From Bipolaris cookei (Eukaryota > Ascomycota > Dothideomycetes > Pleosporales > Pleosporaceae): a stretch of DNA of 64,000 bases. The notes beneath the pieces were generated by a model, which was not told where the DNA came from, did not search any database, and was given only the letters and a program-made list of their open reading frames with translations. Made by a program: the position numbers and the translations under genes. The stretch spans positions 186,001-250,000 of the forward strand of contig NRSV01000023.1 of the NCBI GenBank assembly GCA_002286855.1. Reading direction: 5' to 3'. Below, piece after piece: positions 10,028-21,423 of the stretch; positions within the stretch are counted from its first letter, which is position 1, and each line of letters starts with the position of its first letter.

Positions 10028-11110
10028 TCAGGCATCTGATGCTGCCTTTTGAGATAACTCGCCTATATCACAGTCAGATTCGTACGTTCCCAGATATTCC
10101 ACAATCTCCGAGCAATCGACCAGACTCACCTCATCCAGTACAGCTTGCAGTCTGCCTTCCTCAGCAACAACCTTCTTGACCGTATCGCTAACATTGCCTT
10201 CGAGTCCTACATTACAGCCTCGCGGCAACCATCTCAATATATGAAACGCATTTGCGTATACGCTCGTCGCTCCCGTCATCCTCCCGTCATCCGGTAGACT
10301 GGCTTGTAGAATGATTTTGAAAGTTTTGAGACCCCAGCAGTAGCGCAGGCCTAAGCGTACGAGATCGGCGAATCCATCGAGGATATCATGATGTGAGGGA
10401 ATCGTGAGAACGACGTGCTTGATGAGGCTGCGGGAGCGCTGGTGCAGCGTCGAAAGAGTATGTATACCGCTTGTCAAGCTAAGTGTAAACACGTTATCGC
10501 TGTACAGAACCTGCCGCGCCTCCTTATATATCTGCTTATTCAATCGCAAAATCTCTGGAATGATGGGATCGCTCAGCGGGATGCGCTCCGGCCCAGGACT
10601 CTGGCCTCTCCCCCGCTGATTCAAGTATGATCGCTGCTCGGGCCCGTGAAACCATACTCTGCGTAGGACCGGCGCCGGCGCAGGAGGAAACTCGTCTTCG
10701 TCAGGCTTCTCAGGAGCACGGTCAGCATGTAGGAAGAGCGGTTCCTCACGCACGAGGGCCATGTGGTATATGTGAATGCGAAGTTCAGCGGGAAGCTTCA
10801 TGAATGGAAAGGGGGATTCGAGGATGTCGTCGACAGTCGGGCACGATGGCGCAGCTTCGCATTCGGACAAGTTGCTGGGTTCTGGTGTCGCGAGGCCGGT
10901 TCGAACTAGCGGGTTCAAAGGACTGGGGCAAGACGTTGGACTCTCTGGTACTGCATCACTAGCCGTATCGCATGTGCGAGACCTCTTGGATCTGTTATCG
11001 TGAGGCTCAACCTCATCTGCTAGTATTAATCTCTTCCGTCTGGGTGCTGCGCGTCGGTCCATGACTGGCTGCTCTGGTGTGACAATATCGAATAGAGTCG
11101 AGCAACTCAT
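10028..11110 (-). CDS. 2EXR/F-box-like domain protein of unknown role
   Basis: An intact single exon encodes 360 residues. A polar, Arg/Ser/Pro-rich N-terminus carries a basic patch (RRAAPRRKRL, about 19-28) that could act in nuclear import. At about residue 100 the segment PFMKLPAELRIHIYHMAL matches the opening of fungal 2EXR/F-box-like domains. Further on comes the family-like segment ILRLNKQIYKEARQVLYSDN (about 190-210). The rest is an alpha/beta C-terminal part without a known motif. Fungi carry many such proteins with largely unknown roles; some F-box relatives act as adaptors for SCF ubiquitin ligases, but no Skp1 link can be read here. The start at 11110 is the only good upstream ATG of the frame. 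Confidence 0.8.
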   Translation of the reverse strand: MSCSTLFDIVTPEQPVMDRRAAPRRKRLILADEVEPHDNRSKRSRTCDTASDAVPESPTSCPSPLNPLVRTGLATPEPSNLSECEAAPSCPTVDDILESPFPFMKLPAELRIHIYHMALVREEPLFLHADRAPEKPDEDEFPPAPAPVLRRVWFHGPEQRSYLNQRGRGQSPGPERIPLSDPIIPEILRLNKQIYKEARQVLYSDNVFTLSLTSGIHTLSTLHQRSRSLIKHVVLTIPSHHDILDGFADLVRLGLRYCWGLKTFKIILQASLPDDGRMTGATSVYANAFHILRWLPRGCNVGLEGNVSDTVKKVVAEEGRLQAVLDEVSLVDCSEIVEYLGTYESDCDIGELSQKAASDA

Positions 11111-11917
11111 CGACAGAGTAGGAATGTTCAGAAAGTTTCTTTTTTTGGTCGGCTATATGGCGCCGACGGTCACCTCGGTGGGAGGGAATGACGCGTCGGA
11201 CGTGCAAAATACCACGCTTTAGTCTTAGGGAGACCGTCCGGCTAGCTAGCTCATCATCGCAGGCGCAGATACAATGGAATATTGGGTCGAATAACGCAAG
11301 AATACAAACACAATAGCAAGACACTTGTTTATTGATAAACAAAAAAGCAGTCAATGTCAGAAGTAGGTAACAGACAAGTGGATTCACGGGTCGGGAGGTG
11401 GGTGATTGCGGGGTCGAGAACACTAGTAGCGCGTCTGAGGATCCAGCAAGCAGGTGTCAATGCGCATGATAGTTGCGTCACGTGTCTTTTCAATAAATAG
11501 TACAGGAAGAATAGCATATGAGATGTGAATAAGAGCCTTGAGCGTACCATGATGCGCTGTCTTTGAAAAACATGACCCCTATAGGCTAAAATAGCATTGC
11601 AGGAATTTGTCTTTGTAAAGTAATTTGCACCAAATTGTTATCTACTGCAGCCAAGACAGTGCAGACCGCCGGCTTCGTATCTACACAATCGGCGTCGGTC
11701 GAGAAATTAATAATAAAGGGAATCAGAAAACAGTCACACGTCCTATCCGTCTGTCCCGCCTCCTACAGTTTGTTGTAACCTCGAAACTATGAGGCATTCA
11801 GACGCCCCTCCCTACAGAATCTCAAGAGCATAAGGAACAATGCCTCAGTTACAGACACCAGGTAGCGGGGACTACAAAAAACTAAGAAAATTCCCCCGCA
11901 TAATTGCCTAGACTAAC
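11111..11917. other. Intergenic: promoter of the 2EXR-like gene and 3' end of epsin
   Basis: No gene is recognised in this 0.8 kb. The left part is upstream of the leftward gene starting at 11110. The right part is A/T-richer and should include the epsin 3' untranslated region. Confidence 0.5.
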
Positions 11918-13846
11918 TTATAAGTCTATTAGGTTGTTGCTGCCAGGTTGTCGGTTCTGCTGCTGCTGCTGGGCACCGAATGGGTTGGCATTGCCGTAAG
12001 GGTTGGCACCAAAGTTGCTCGCTGGTCCAGTCTGTGCAGGCATCAAGCGGTTTTGTTGAGGCATGCCTGTAAACTGCGAGTTCAAGAAGGGGTTATTTCC
12101 AGTGGCATTTGCATTGATCTTGTTCAAGCCCGCGCCGGCTGAGTTAACAAACGTTCCTGGCGCAGTGTGCTGAGCGGGAATACGCATGTTTCCTACATTG
12201 CCAAAGGTATCCTGGCCCTCTCCGGTTGCCAAGAGTGCATTGAGTCGCGCAGCGGTTGAGTCCATTTCCTTCTGCGGTGGTTGTGGTCGCTGTTGCTGCT
12301 GCGGCTGCGGCATCGCCTGTGGAGAGAATGATGGCTGGGGACTGAAGGACGGGGTGTTGAACTGTGTCTGAGTCTTTTGCTCACTTAGAGTGTTCAGCGT
12401 CGGCTGTGTGAAGGACTGCGTTGGCTGCGGTCGGTTGAAAGACTGCGCAAATGGGTTATTGGAGCCGGTCGGCTGCGGCATCAGGGATTCCTGGGTTTTG
12501 TTACTAGCCCATGGGTTGTGGCTGCCAGGTTGGAGTGTGTTCTGGTCTTGCTGCGGTTGTTGCTGCTGCTGCTGGCTCATGTCTCCAAACCCGCCGAATT
12601 GGCCATACGGGTTGTTCGTAAAAGCGGTTTGCTGGGGCTGGATAGTGTGCTGAGGTTGCAAATATTGCTGTTGCTGCTGAGCGCCAAACTGATCAAAACC
12701 CGTCGGTTGTGGCTGCTGTTGGAAACCTCCATAGCCTCCAAATCCGTTCTGGAATCCCGTTTGCTGGGCCTGCATTCCTGTAGGCTGAGCGTATGCACTG
12801 TTGAGGAAACCAGTGTTCTGGGGTTGCTGCTGCTGCTGCTTTGGATCCACAAGGTTGCCAAACCAGTCAACCTGGCCTTGCTGCTGATAACCCTGATTGT
12901 TTCCGGTGGGCTGGTAGACACTCGGCTGGGCGGTAGTCTCTCCGAAAAGCAGGTCGGCATTGGTTTGTTCGAGCTCCTTACGGCGCAACTCCTCTTCCTC
13001 TTTACTCAGCTTGATCGCCTTCTCCAGGTCGTCGTCATTCTCATCGGCTCTCGCGCTGCGTTCTCGACGCTTCCTTTCTTCCTCGGCCTCGTTCCTGCTA
13101 GCCTCAAGGGCTAGCCTAAGCTCGATGTCCTCTTCTTCTGTTCTACGCTGACGGCGCTGTTCGCCGTTCCGCTGGCGCCTTTGTGCATCATGGTCTACAC
13201 CCTGGTGTCCGCCTCCAGGATATTCTTCAATGCCCGTAACTCGCGACTTCCACGATTTCCTGTCGGCTCGCTCGGCGCGTAATCGTTCCTCGTCCATGAT
13301 GAGCGAAGTCAACTCCTTGGCTGCCATTCGCACTGCGAGTGTTCTTAGTAACCTGTCCTTGCTGCAGTGCTAGACGCGCTTACCATTCTGACCAACGTCA
13401 CGGCCGTCCTCATCAATGTGTTGGAATTCGCGCAGTGTCTTGATGATGTAGATGTTTTTGCGCGCCCAGGTTACGACGAGCTCCGAGCCCTCGTGCAGGC
13501 AGTAGTCGAGAACCTTGAGCGATTTGAGGACGTGGCGCCAGTTCTTGCCTCGGTCGTTGAGTCGTTTGTCCAGCATGTCCATTATCTGGTAGAAGTCGGT
13601 CGAACTGTGCAAGGTGTCAGCATAACCGGGCGCGACCACACAGGGCGTCCATACCTATTGAAGGTGATTTGGGCAATCTCAGCCATGTCGGAGCCCACAG
13701 GGCCCCATGGATCGTTGCTGGTGGCTGCAATTGTTAGATGCGCCATACGTGTAGCTCACAGGGTGCTCCCTACCATTGCGGACCTTGACTTCGACCTGAC
13801 TGTAGCCCTTTGTCACGTTCTTGACGGATCTTGCGATTTTACTCAT
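11918..13846 (-). CDS. ENT1: Epsin, ENTH-domain endocytic adaptor (Ent1/Ent2 type)
   Basis: Four exons: 13774-13846, 13655-13724, 13384-13604 and 11918-13332, with introns of about 50 bp, giving 592 residues. The N-terminus starts MSKIARSVKNVTKGYSQVEV. It forms an ENTH domain (about 1-150) that binds phosphoinositides at the plasma membrane, including WRHVLKSLKVLDYCLHEGSE and KNIYIIKTLREFQHIDEDG. Two ubiquitin-interacting motifs follow (EEDIELRLALEAS and DDLEKAIKLSKEE, about residues 185-225). A Gln/Pro/Asn-rich tail carries NPF motifs for EH-domain partners (NNPFAQSF, NNPFLNSQ, NANPFGAQ). The protein ends in the clathrin box LIDL. All hallmarks of a clathrin/actin-linked endocytic adaptor are present. 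The Ent1 versus Ent2 distinction is not meaningful here, as filamentous fungi usually have one. Confidence 0.93.
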
Positions 13847-15422
13847 GGCTGCGACGTGTCTCGGGGAATAAGATGATCAAAAGTAGTAGGGGGCAGCGGA
13901 GCTGGAGGGAGGGAAGGTCGCAACAGGCGTGCAGCGGATCAGAGCTGGAGCGCTGGGCGTATGACGTGCCGCTAACCAGGCGAGCTCAAGCAATGGGTGG
14001 CGCGATAATTTGGAGCCCGTTGAAGGTCCAGCGAGGGTGGGAAAATGGGGCTGTGTCTTCCGTGTGAGCTGTGGCAAGCTGTGGTAAAATGGACTTGCAG
14101 GAGAGTCGTGGATAGACGTAATGCGAGGCTGGTGCGCTGATGACCACCTGCAGCATAGCCAGGGCCCGAGCGACCGAAACCCAGGGTCGGAGCGCTACGA
14201 CGTCAACCCCAGAAAATATCGCCCGCCTTGGAAACTCCTCGACGTACCGATCCAGGCCATGGCAGCCCTTTTCTGCCCTCTCAAGCAGCCAATTTCTCAA
14301 AGTGCCTAGATTTGCTTGCGAGCAGCCCAAAGTGCTAGAAGCGACTGGCGAGCGGGCTGACGAATCTGCCTCGTCAGCCGCCCTTGGTAATATCATGCAA
14401 TGCTAGAGAACATACTCAAGTGAACCCAACCGGTTTGGGCGAAGCCACAGCAGTGGCGTGAAATACCTGCAACAAGTCCAACATGCCCAACAAAGGCCAC
14501 TATGTCTGAGAGATGCACGCTGATGCGCCTAGAGTAGCAGCAATCTAAAGCTACGGTTGGGCATCATTACAACCCCCTACCGGCACGACTTATTCGACCA
14601 ACACCCACCGCAAAGGCCTGTCGAGTCCAATCATATCAAGCCTAAGTACATGAGAGGTCCAAGGAATGCTTGTCATTTGTCGTCTAGGGCTCATATTTGC
14701 CTTCATCCTCACTCACATTACAGGCTTTCGAGGGATACAAATAAATTAAAATTGATTCACATTTTTTGGTTCCGCTTGAGCAGAATAATTGTAGTCTAAA
14801 AGTGGATGTAAGTCCTTCATTAAATACCAGTCTAGAGATTTGCCCATGTCCGCAAGAGAAACGAGACAGAAAGATACAGGCCAGGACGCCCTTGCCAATC
14901 TTGATGTGTCGCAGACACGCCCAACGCCTGCCATCCTGTGGTGAGCTCCCGGTCAAGAGCAACTAGAAAGTAAACCCCGGAGAACCCGCCACCAGATAAA
15001 TTCCAAAAATGTAAACAGAGAGAGACTTGGAGAAACAAGGGAGGAGATGACAAAGTCGGGAAACATGTAGAGAACCCTCCGAGCGCTTCAAGTCCTGCGA
15101 ATCCATAAATCTGCCATGCAGGACATTTTGATGTAAACAATAGAACACGCCAGTACGCAAAGGAAATTTTGGTGGGCAGTCAGGGTTATGAATCCTGTTG
15201 GCCAAAACGAAAAAACACCACTCTAAAGGACTCGCATGTATTAGTTTTACAGACGAAAGTGATGGCCCATGATGGTACCACCATGGCTCCAGAAGGCCCT
15301 GTTGAGTGCATGATAGCTCGTCAAAGCCAGTATCCGATACTGCTCGGCTATTACAATGGACATGATACGATGGTTGGATGGAGAGTCGATCAAGGCATTA
15401 CGATACTAAAAGGGTTTGTGGT
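13847..15422. other. Intergenic: epsin promoter and 3' region of the C2H2 gene
   Basis: 1.6 kb with several open readings but no recognisable protein, no consistent codon pattern and no RNA gene that I can see. Expected content is the epsin promoter (right of 13846, reading left) and a long 3' untranslated region of the C2H2 regulator. Confidence 0.45.
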
Positions 15423-16965
15423 CTATTGAACGGCAGGTGCCCACATCTCGTTGCCCATCCGCTGTTGGTTGGGGTTGTAGTGGTCAGGCTCAGTGCTGTT
15501 TGGGCGACGGATGTTGTTGTGTTGGTAGTACATGCCGTTCTGCGCCTGGTACTGGGGCTCAGGGTAGACGTATCCGTTATCACCAGCGCCTGGGGAAGGC
15601 AGGGCCTGTTGACCAGGTGATTGCCAGCCCATGGCAGACATGTGCGGGCTTCCATTAGCGCTGTTCGTGCCTCCAGACTGGTTGTGGTTGGCAGACGCAG
15701 GGGGCTCGAGGATCGGTGGGGGGCCATATGCACTCGGGTGAGAGGTGATGGCAGGGCGAGAGCCGCTCACATTGGAGGCATACGATTGCGCAGTAAGCGC
15801 AGGAGATGCTCGAGGGCTAGGCTGAGGCATCTCATGACGCATGTGCGGTGGGACGTTGATGCCGCCCATGTAGGCGTAGTCAGAGCCTTGGCGGTGAAGA
15901 CCGGGCATTCCACCTGCGGGCATTCCATTGGCAGGCGAGAGAGACAGTGTGCGGTCGTTGGGCGAAGGAGTGCCCAACGGCGAAGCTGTCTCGGAATAGT
16001 CGCCGCCATCAGAGCGGCCAGTCCTGCTTGAAGCAGAAGCACGCGAAGCAAGCGCAGCAGCTGTAGCAGCGGCCGCCTCCTCAACAGTGCCAGTGTGATG
16101 GTTCTGGTGACGTGTCAAAGTAGTGCGTCGCGTGAACGTCTTCTGGCAGTCGGCATAGGGGCATTTGTATGGGCGCTTGCCAGAGTGGATACGGCGATGG
16201 CGCGCCAGAGAGCTAGAATCACTAAAGGGCTTGTTGGTGTTAGTGGGGTGAAAGCAAACGAGCCAAGCGTGAAACATACCTTTCCGCATCGCTCACACAT
16301 GTGAGGCTTTTCGCCAGTGTGGACACGTTGATGGACCGTCAGCGCTGAACGCTGGATGAACTGCTTGCCGCAGTTTGGGTAATCGCAGACATGAGGTCGG
16401 ATGCCGCTGTGGATACGTTCTGCGAGTGTGTCAGTGCGCTGCAGTTTTAATGTTGCGGTCCAAGCTTCGTACCATGACGTGCGAGGTCACTGCGTCGCGC
16501 GAAGCCTTTACCACATGTCGAGCACGCGAACGCCTTTGGTGGACCCGTATCAGAGGCGGGCCGCCCACCATTGTGCTGGTGCTGGACCTGGTTGTCAGGC
16601 ATCTGTTGTTGCTGGGCATAGGCATGATCTGGGGGGGTTGGAATGTAGTTGCTGTTGTTCAGCATGGGCATGGGCGCCTGCATCTGCGAGGGCGAGGGGT
16701 AGCGGAGGCCGTTCATGTGCTGCTGGGGGATTGAAGGGTATGAGGGGAGTTGCTGCTGTGGTTGCTGCGATGAGTAACGCGATGAATCTGATGGGTGAGG
16801 CGAGACGCCGCGCTCAGAGCCGTTTTCAGACTTGATATGGCCGCCGTTGAGGTATGACGGGGGCGCGCCAAAGTGCTGCTGCTGCATTGCGTGCTGCATG
16901 GTGAATAGTGGACCGTTTCCTAGGGAGGCTGTTAATCTCGCGTTCAGAATCGTGTCAAGCTCCAT
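15423..16965 (-). CDS. C2H2 transcription factor with four zinc fingers
   Basis: Three exons: 16473-16965, 16280-16419 and 15423-16229 (introns 53 and 50 bp), giving 479 residues. The start MELDTILNARLTAS at 16965 was chosen as the first ATG after which the frame looks protein-like. The N-terminal half is Gln/Pro/Ser-rich. Four tandem C2H2 fingers then follow at about 150-260: ACSTCGKGFARRSDLARH, CDYPNCGKQFIQRSALTVH, CERCGKPFSDSSSLARH and CPYADCQKTFTRRTTLTRH, each joined by TGEKP-like linkers. An Ala-rich helix (EEAAAATAAALASRAS) and a Pro/Ser/Asn/Gln-rich tail complete it. Both introns fall within the finger array, which supports the splicing model. This regulator class is well conserved across filamentous ascomycetes; I cannot assign the named orthologue. 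Confidence 0.88.
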
Positions 16966-17379
16966 TGTCTCTGAGCTCGCTTCGCGTGACGGGCGACGGG
17001 CGACGTGGGAAAAAAGGGCCAGAACGGGGCGGTTTGGGGGGTAAGAGATGGGGGCGGTGCGCACCAGGAGAGAAGGAGGGTGAAGCGGGCTGGCTGAGAG
17101 CCTCGCAGTTGCACGTGTCGCGCTGGAGTGAAGGAGAGACAGCAGGGCGGGAATCAGCAGGCGTCGACGACAAGAGTCGGGATGCTTTGGAGCGGCAGTC
17201 AGTAGGAGTCGAGTCTCGTGTCGGACCGCGCGCAGGTCAATGCAGCGGAGGGACTGGACGAGGGCAAAGTCAGTCGCGTGGGTGAAGGAGCGTGGAGGCA
17301 GCAGAGCGGGTGAGCGAGTGAAGGGGCAAAGGAGTGGCGCGCCAGAAATTGTCGGTCTGGCAGTCGGGCTGGCCACTGG

Positions 17380-17479
17380 CTGGGGGGAAAAGGGGAGTGG
17401 AGCGGTGAGAAGGGTCTTGTGCGGGAGGTTGCGGGCAGCACGGAGCGAAAGCGGACCGTTCTTGTGGTGCAGTACGTAC
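17380..17479 (-). other. Putative 5'-leader intron of the C2H2 gene
   Basis: On the minus strand the sequence reads CAG/GTACGTACTG at the right end, and after 100 bp a C/T-rich tract ends in CCCCCCAG. That is a good donor and a good polypyrimidine acceptor. It lies about 400 bp upstream of the ATG at 16965, so it may be spliced from the leader. Transcript data are needed. Confidence 0.35.
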
Positions 17480-18587
17480 CTGAGATAGATATAGACGGAT
17501 GAGGTGTCGGGGCAGGGGATGGGCGGTGATGGGGGGACGTGGTGTTGAAAGTCTGCAGGTACTTCTTTACTCGTTGCGCGTAGTTGCCCAGAAAGTGCAA
17601 AGGACGCTAGAGCGCTTACGGCCTTGGGCGGATCCCGGCCACGAGCTAGTCAACAAAAGGGACCACGATGTGCGCCCGGAGTCCGAGCGCGAGAAGGGCC
17701 TCGTTAGTCGACTGCACACCACCTGGGCCGATGCCGTCTGGTGCTGGTCTTGGTGCTGGTGCTGGCCCTGCTGGTGCGGGTGCGCTGCTGCGAGCGAGGA
17801 CCGACTGAAACTGCCAGTCTGCCCGACGGCTTTCCCACGCGACGGGCCCGGACAGGGGTGGGTGGATGGGGTGTGCACACACTCGCCGATGGCTGCTCCT
17901 CCAACCCAACTACTTATCCCGCCAACCGCAACGCCCGGCACCGTCAAGTGGCACTGCTGCAACGCTCCCGAGGGGCGAACCGTTGTCCTTTCCGAGCCAC
18001 CGCGTCCTCGACGGCCTGGTGACGTTGGCGACGGGGCAGGAGACGCTGATTGCTGTCGGCGCACGCAATTCACGAGGTCAGATTGCTTTGGCCCAACAAG
18101 CTGGTCGACTGCCTTTTTGCGACTGGCTGCTGCAAAAGGCGCAAGATCGTCTTGTTGCTTTTGGACGGCAAAAGAAAGCGTCAATGGAGGAGGCGGCTGC
18201 TGCTGCATGTCATTGTTAATCGGGTTCGCGAGCCGTGCGCTGACTGTGTTCTTTGGGGGAGGGGAGCGAGGGGTGTCATGCGGCTTACCTCTACCCAACT
18301 GGCCCGCGGGTTGCTGCTTGCGCTCGCTTTGTTCGCACCAAGGTGGTGTCAAGATCTGGAGAGGATCAAAGTGCCGGTTCCGTCGTGCGGTCCCTCTTCA
18401 ACGCTCTGGACAGGTGGTGCGTGTGCTGTCTATCCTATTTCTTGGTACGGTATAGTACTCTGGTATACTAGATACAGAGGGCGTCATGGCACGTTCAAAT
18501 ACATCACATCAGTGCATCCCAAGCAAAAGTCGACTGCGGAGCAGCCCTATCCTTGTGCTCATCTCGCGCTCGCGACACTACAGCTTC

Positions 18588-18616
18588 ACCATGACCATGA
18601 CCATGACCATGACCAT
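18588..18616. repeat. Short hexanucleotide repeat (CATGAC)n
   Basis: Nearly five copies of the 6-bp unit CATGAC in a row. It lies in non-coding sequence. Open readings through it (His-Asp or Met-Thr repeats) are artefacts of the repeat. Confidence 0.8.
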
Positions 18617-20070
18617 TCCTGCAAGCATGTCCCTCCTAGCTGTCAAGGAGCCAGGGCAGTCATGCGACCTTGTCTGAGGCGTCTGTGGCGCTTTTGTGCA
18701 CAGATAGAGATCCACAACCCGGGCGACAGCACCGTCGCCAACGTATCTATGTACTATCTGTACATACACATGTACACACGTACATACATACATAACCACG
18801 TACTCAAGTGTCTGCCAACAGGCGCATCAACGACGGCTCCGTCGCGTCTGGACCAGCGGGCCATCATAGAACGTGTCAGCTGGTCGCTCACGTCGCAATT
18901 GTTGCCAGCACTGCCAGGGTGGCCTCGCTCTCCCTTCCGCACACGGCGAGCAGCCATGTGAAATTGGAATTGCATTGCAAACATGGCCAGGACGGCGACT
19001 CAGCGGTTCCTGGAGAGATGCTGGGATTGGGAAAGCATGGGCCAGTGTGGAAGAGCCATGGAAGGCCGCTAGAAGGAACAAAGGCACGGTGCATAAGACG
19101 TGTCCTAGCCATGCAGCGGGCGACAAGTCTTGCGTGCCGGCAAAAGGCCCAAGCATAAAGGTGGGTTTGAGACAGCAGAAAGAAGCATAGCATTCTCAAT
19201 CCCCAAGACGTCTGGCTCTGCTGCAGGGCAGTCTATTGGCGAGGCTTGTCCAGAATGGCGGAGGCTGGGGACGCCCTTCTGCCTTGTGAGACGGCCGTCG
19301 ACGCCCCTGAAGCTCCGTGGAAACACTTTGAGCTCACGAACGACGCGCCTTTCCCACCCCCCACAGGCTGCCACACAGCTGTAACCCCCAGAAACACCTG
19401 CGTGTGTTCGCGTGAGGGGATTGGCCTCGTTGGCGATATATATGGCAACACACACGCTCCCCCTGGCGATAGGCCCCTATGTAGAAGCAATGCCAAATCG
19501 ACGATGGCAGTAGTAGCATGTCTGTCTCGACGAAATTCACACCCCCCTCCCCTTTGGCCATTTGCGGCCCAGCGCCGTGGGGAGACGGGATGGCATGGCA
19601 GATTGCGGCCAGGCTAGGTAGGTAAAAGGCCAGGACAGGCGGTACGTGGTGCGTTCTCGGACAAGGGCACGACGGCTACGCTGTCTAAATCTCCCACCGA
19701 CATTTCAAAACATTGCGGCCATGGTGCAGGTAATACGTCGAGCGACTAGCTGTAGTTGCGGTGAAGGAGTAGTGCGCGGTGGACTGGCGCTGGGCTGCTT
19801 GGGGCGCTCGGTATGCTTCCGCTAGATCCGTCTGTGCTTGCGCGTCCCACCCCGGCCAAAGTATCTGCCGGGGCCCACCAGTCCCAGCCTCACTGTGTTT
19901 CGATCATCGACACACGTACCCCCTAAACAGTTGTGCACCACCGCACGCACACGACATGCCACCACCTACTACCCTGCATTGCGACAATGCCCATCACATC
20001 ACAAAAGCACAAACAAGCCCTCCCCAACTGCGATTGTCGCTGATCGACGCCTGCCGCCTGCACCCCATCT

Positions 20071-20120
20071 GTCTCTGCTTCTGCTCACGCTTCTGCTTCT
20101 TCTCACGCTTCTGCTCTCCT
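20071..20120 (+). repeat. CT-rich tract with imperfect direct repeats
   Basis: The element CACGCTTCTGCT occurs twice within a pyrimidine-rich stretch on the plus strand. Such CT tracts commonly precede transcription starts in fungal genes, but no gene is evident downstream. Confidence 0.5.
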
Positions 20121-21423
20121 CTGACCCTGTCAACTCTAATTGCTAACAATGCGCCGGCCAGCGGCACCCACTACCGCTAGCCTGGCACATTTTGTCCCAT
20201 CATTTTGCAAATGCAACGAGCTATTCTTGTCTTTGGAGGCACAGGGCGCCTCAGATATCCTGTGTCATCAAAGCGTGCCACTGGCCCAGCGGCTGCGGCC
20301 CCAGCTCCCCTTGACCAACGTTCCGGCGCAAGGGCGACTTGTTACCAACCCTGCAGCGAGGCTTCGACAATATCCAAGCGCCCTTCTCTGCAATTTCTAG
20401 AAGCCGCATGCATCGCTCGTGTCACGGAGCGCTGCACTCGCCCACACCCTGTCGTTTTCCAGAAGATTGCCCATTTGCGCGCGTCTACCTCACACGCACG
20501 CGCACACCTTCCCGCACACACATACCCTCGATATGACAGTCAACATCCAGGTACATACACAATGCCTCTGCGCTTGCCCGTCGTGCTCATTGAAAACCAC
20601 CTTTTCTACCCGCCCGAAATGCGCGTTTTTAGCTGCTAGAAGCAGATGCCGGGACGGGATCAAATCCGACTCGCTTGCATCCGCATGAAAGCCACGACCC
20701 TTACCTTTTGCCACTCGGCCCTATTCATCGTCCGCTCCTGATCTGCCCTGCTCCACCAATGTCCAGCCTTCTCACCAACTGCATCGTGAGCCCCCTTTTG
20801 TTCAATTGTAGTATAGTGCAATATGTCCTCGTGACTACTGCCCTTGTTGGACAAACTGCCCTACATGGTCTTGCAAAATGTCGCTCAATAATCTGGCCCC
20901 AGGTACGGGACATTTAATGTTGCCGCAAAAAACCATCACATACCCAAGCATCTAAGTACGTCGTCGGAACAAGGCCAATGCCATGGCTGCTGTCCAACAT
21001 GGGCGTCTTACCACCATAGCTTGCCGTTCCGGGTGCACGTTGTTTCTCGAGCCGTTGCAAATGGCATCTGACGGTATGCGCGGTGAACAAATCATACGTA
21101 TTACTTGGTTAGCACCAAATGCCGCAAAATGCAGGTGAAACATGACGGCTGCACAGACACGTCGCGCTCAATGAGTCAGTTTGCGTCATCAAATATCCCC
21201 GATAGGCAGGCTGGGCTGAATCTCCTAATAGTAGTATACATAATACAGTACATTTGCGAACCCGAACCCACTCCTCGTGTCGGTCCGCACAAACACTATA
21301 CGTAGTAAGAAAAAGACAAGTGGCAACTACCGACTTACGCCCGATATCAAAATACAATCATCATCATCGTCAGAGAGAAAAAATGAAGAAAAAAAGGACC
21401 GACAACTGTAGTGGTCATGATTC

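Larger units (their letters stand above)
16966..21423. other. 4.4-kb gene desert upstream of the C2H2 gene
   Basis: Several long open readings on both strands (for example around 17500-18960) are low-complexity Pro/Ser/His/Gln or Arg-rich strings mirrored on the opposite strand, and I recognise no protein. The left part probably contains the C2H2 gene's leader and promoter; the right part should include the flavohemoglobin 3' untranslated region. A CT-rich stretch at 20071-20120 followed by CTAACAATG (20149) is promoter-like on the plus strand, but no credible protein follows. Confidence 0.45.

Noticed and set aside
12518..13114. Plus-strand Leu/Ser-rich reading of 198 codons
   Set aside because: It is the mirror of the epsin's Gln-rich repeats on the other strand and has no gene-like start or domain.
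13367..13876. 169-codon plus-strand reading opposite the epsin N-terminus
   Set aside because: Entirely antisense to well-supported ENTH-domain exons.
18588..18616. CRISPR-like short repeats
   Set aside because: Contiguous 6-bp microsatellite without spacers, in a eukaryotic genome.
17499..18961. Overlapping long readings on both strands, 260-318 codons
   Set aside because: GC-rich low-complexity (Pro/Ser/Gln/Cys/Arg) sequence with no domain and no consistent splicing; more likely leader or promoter DNA.
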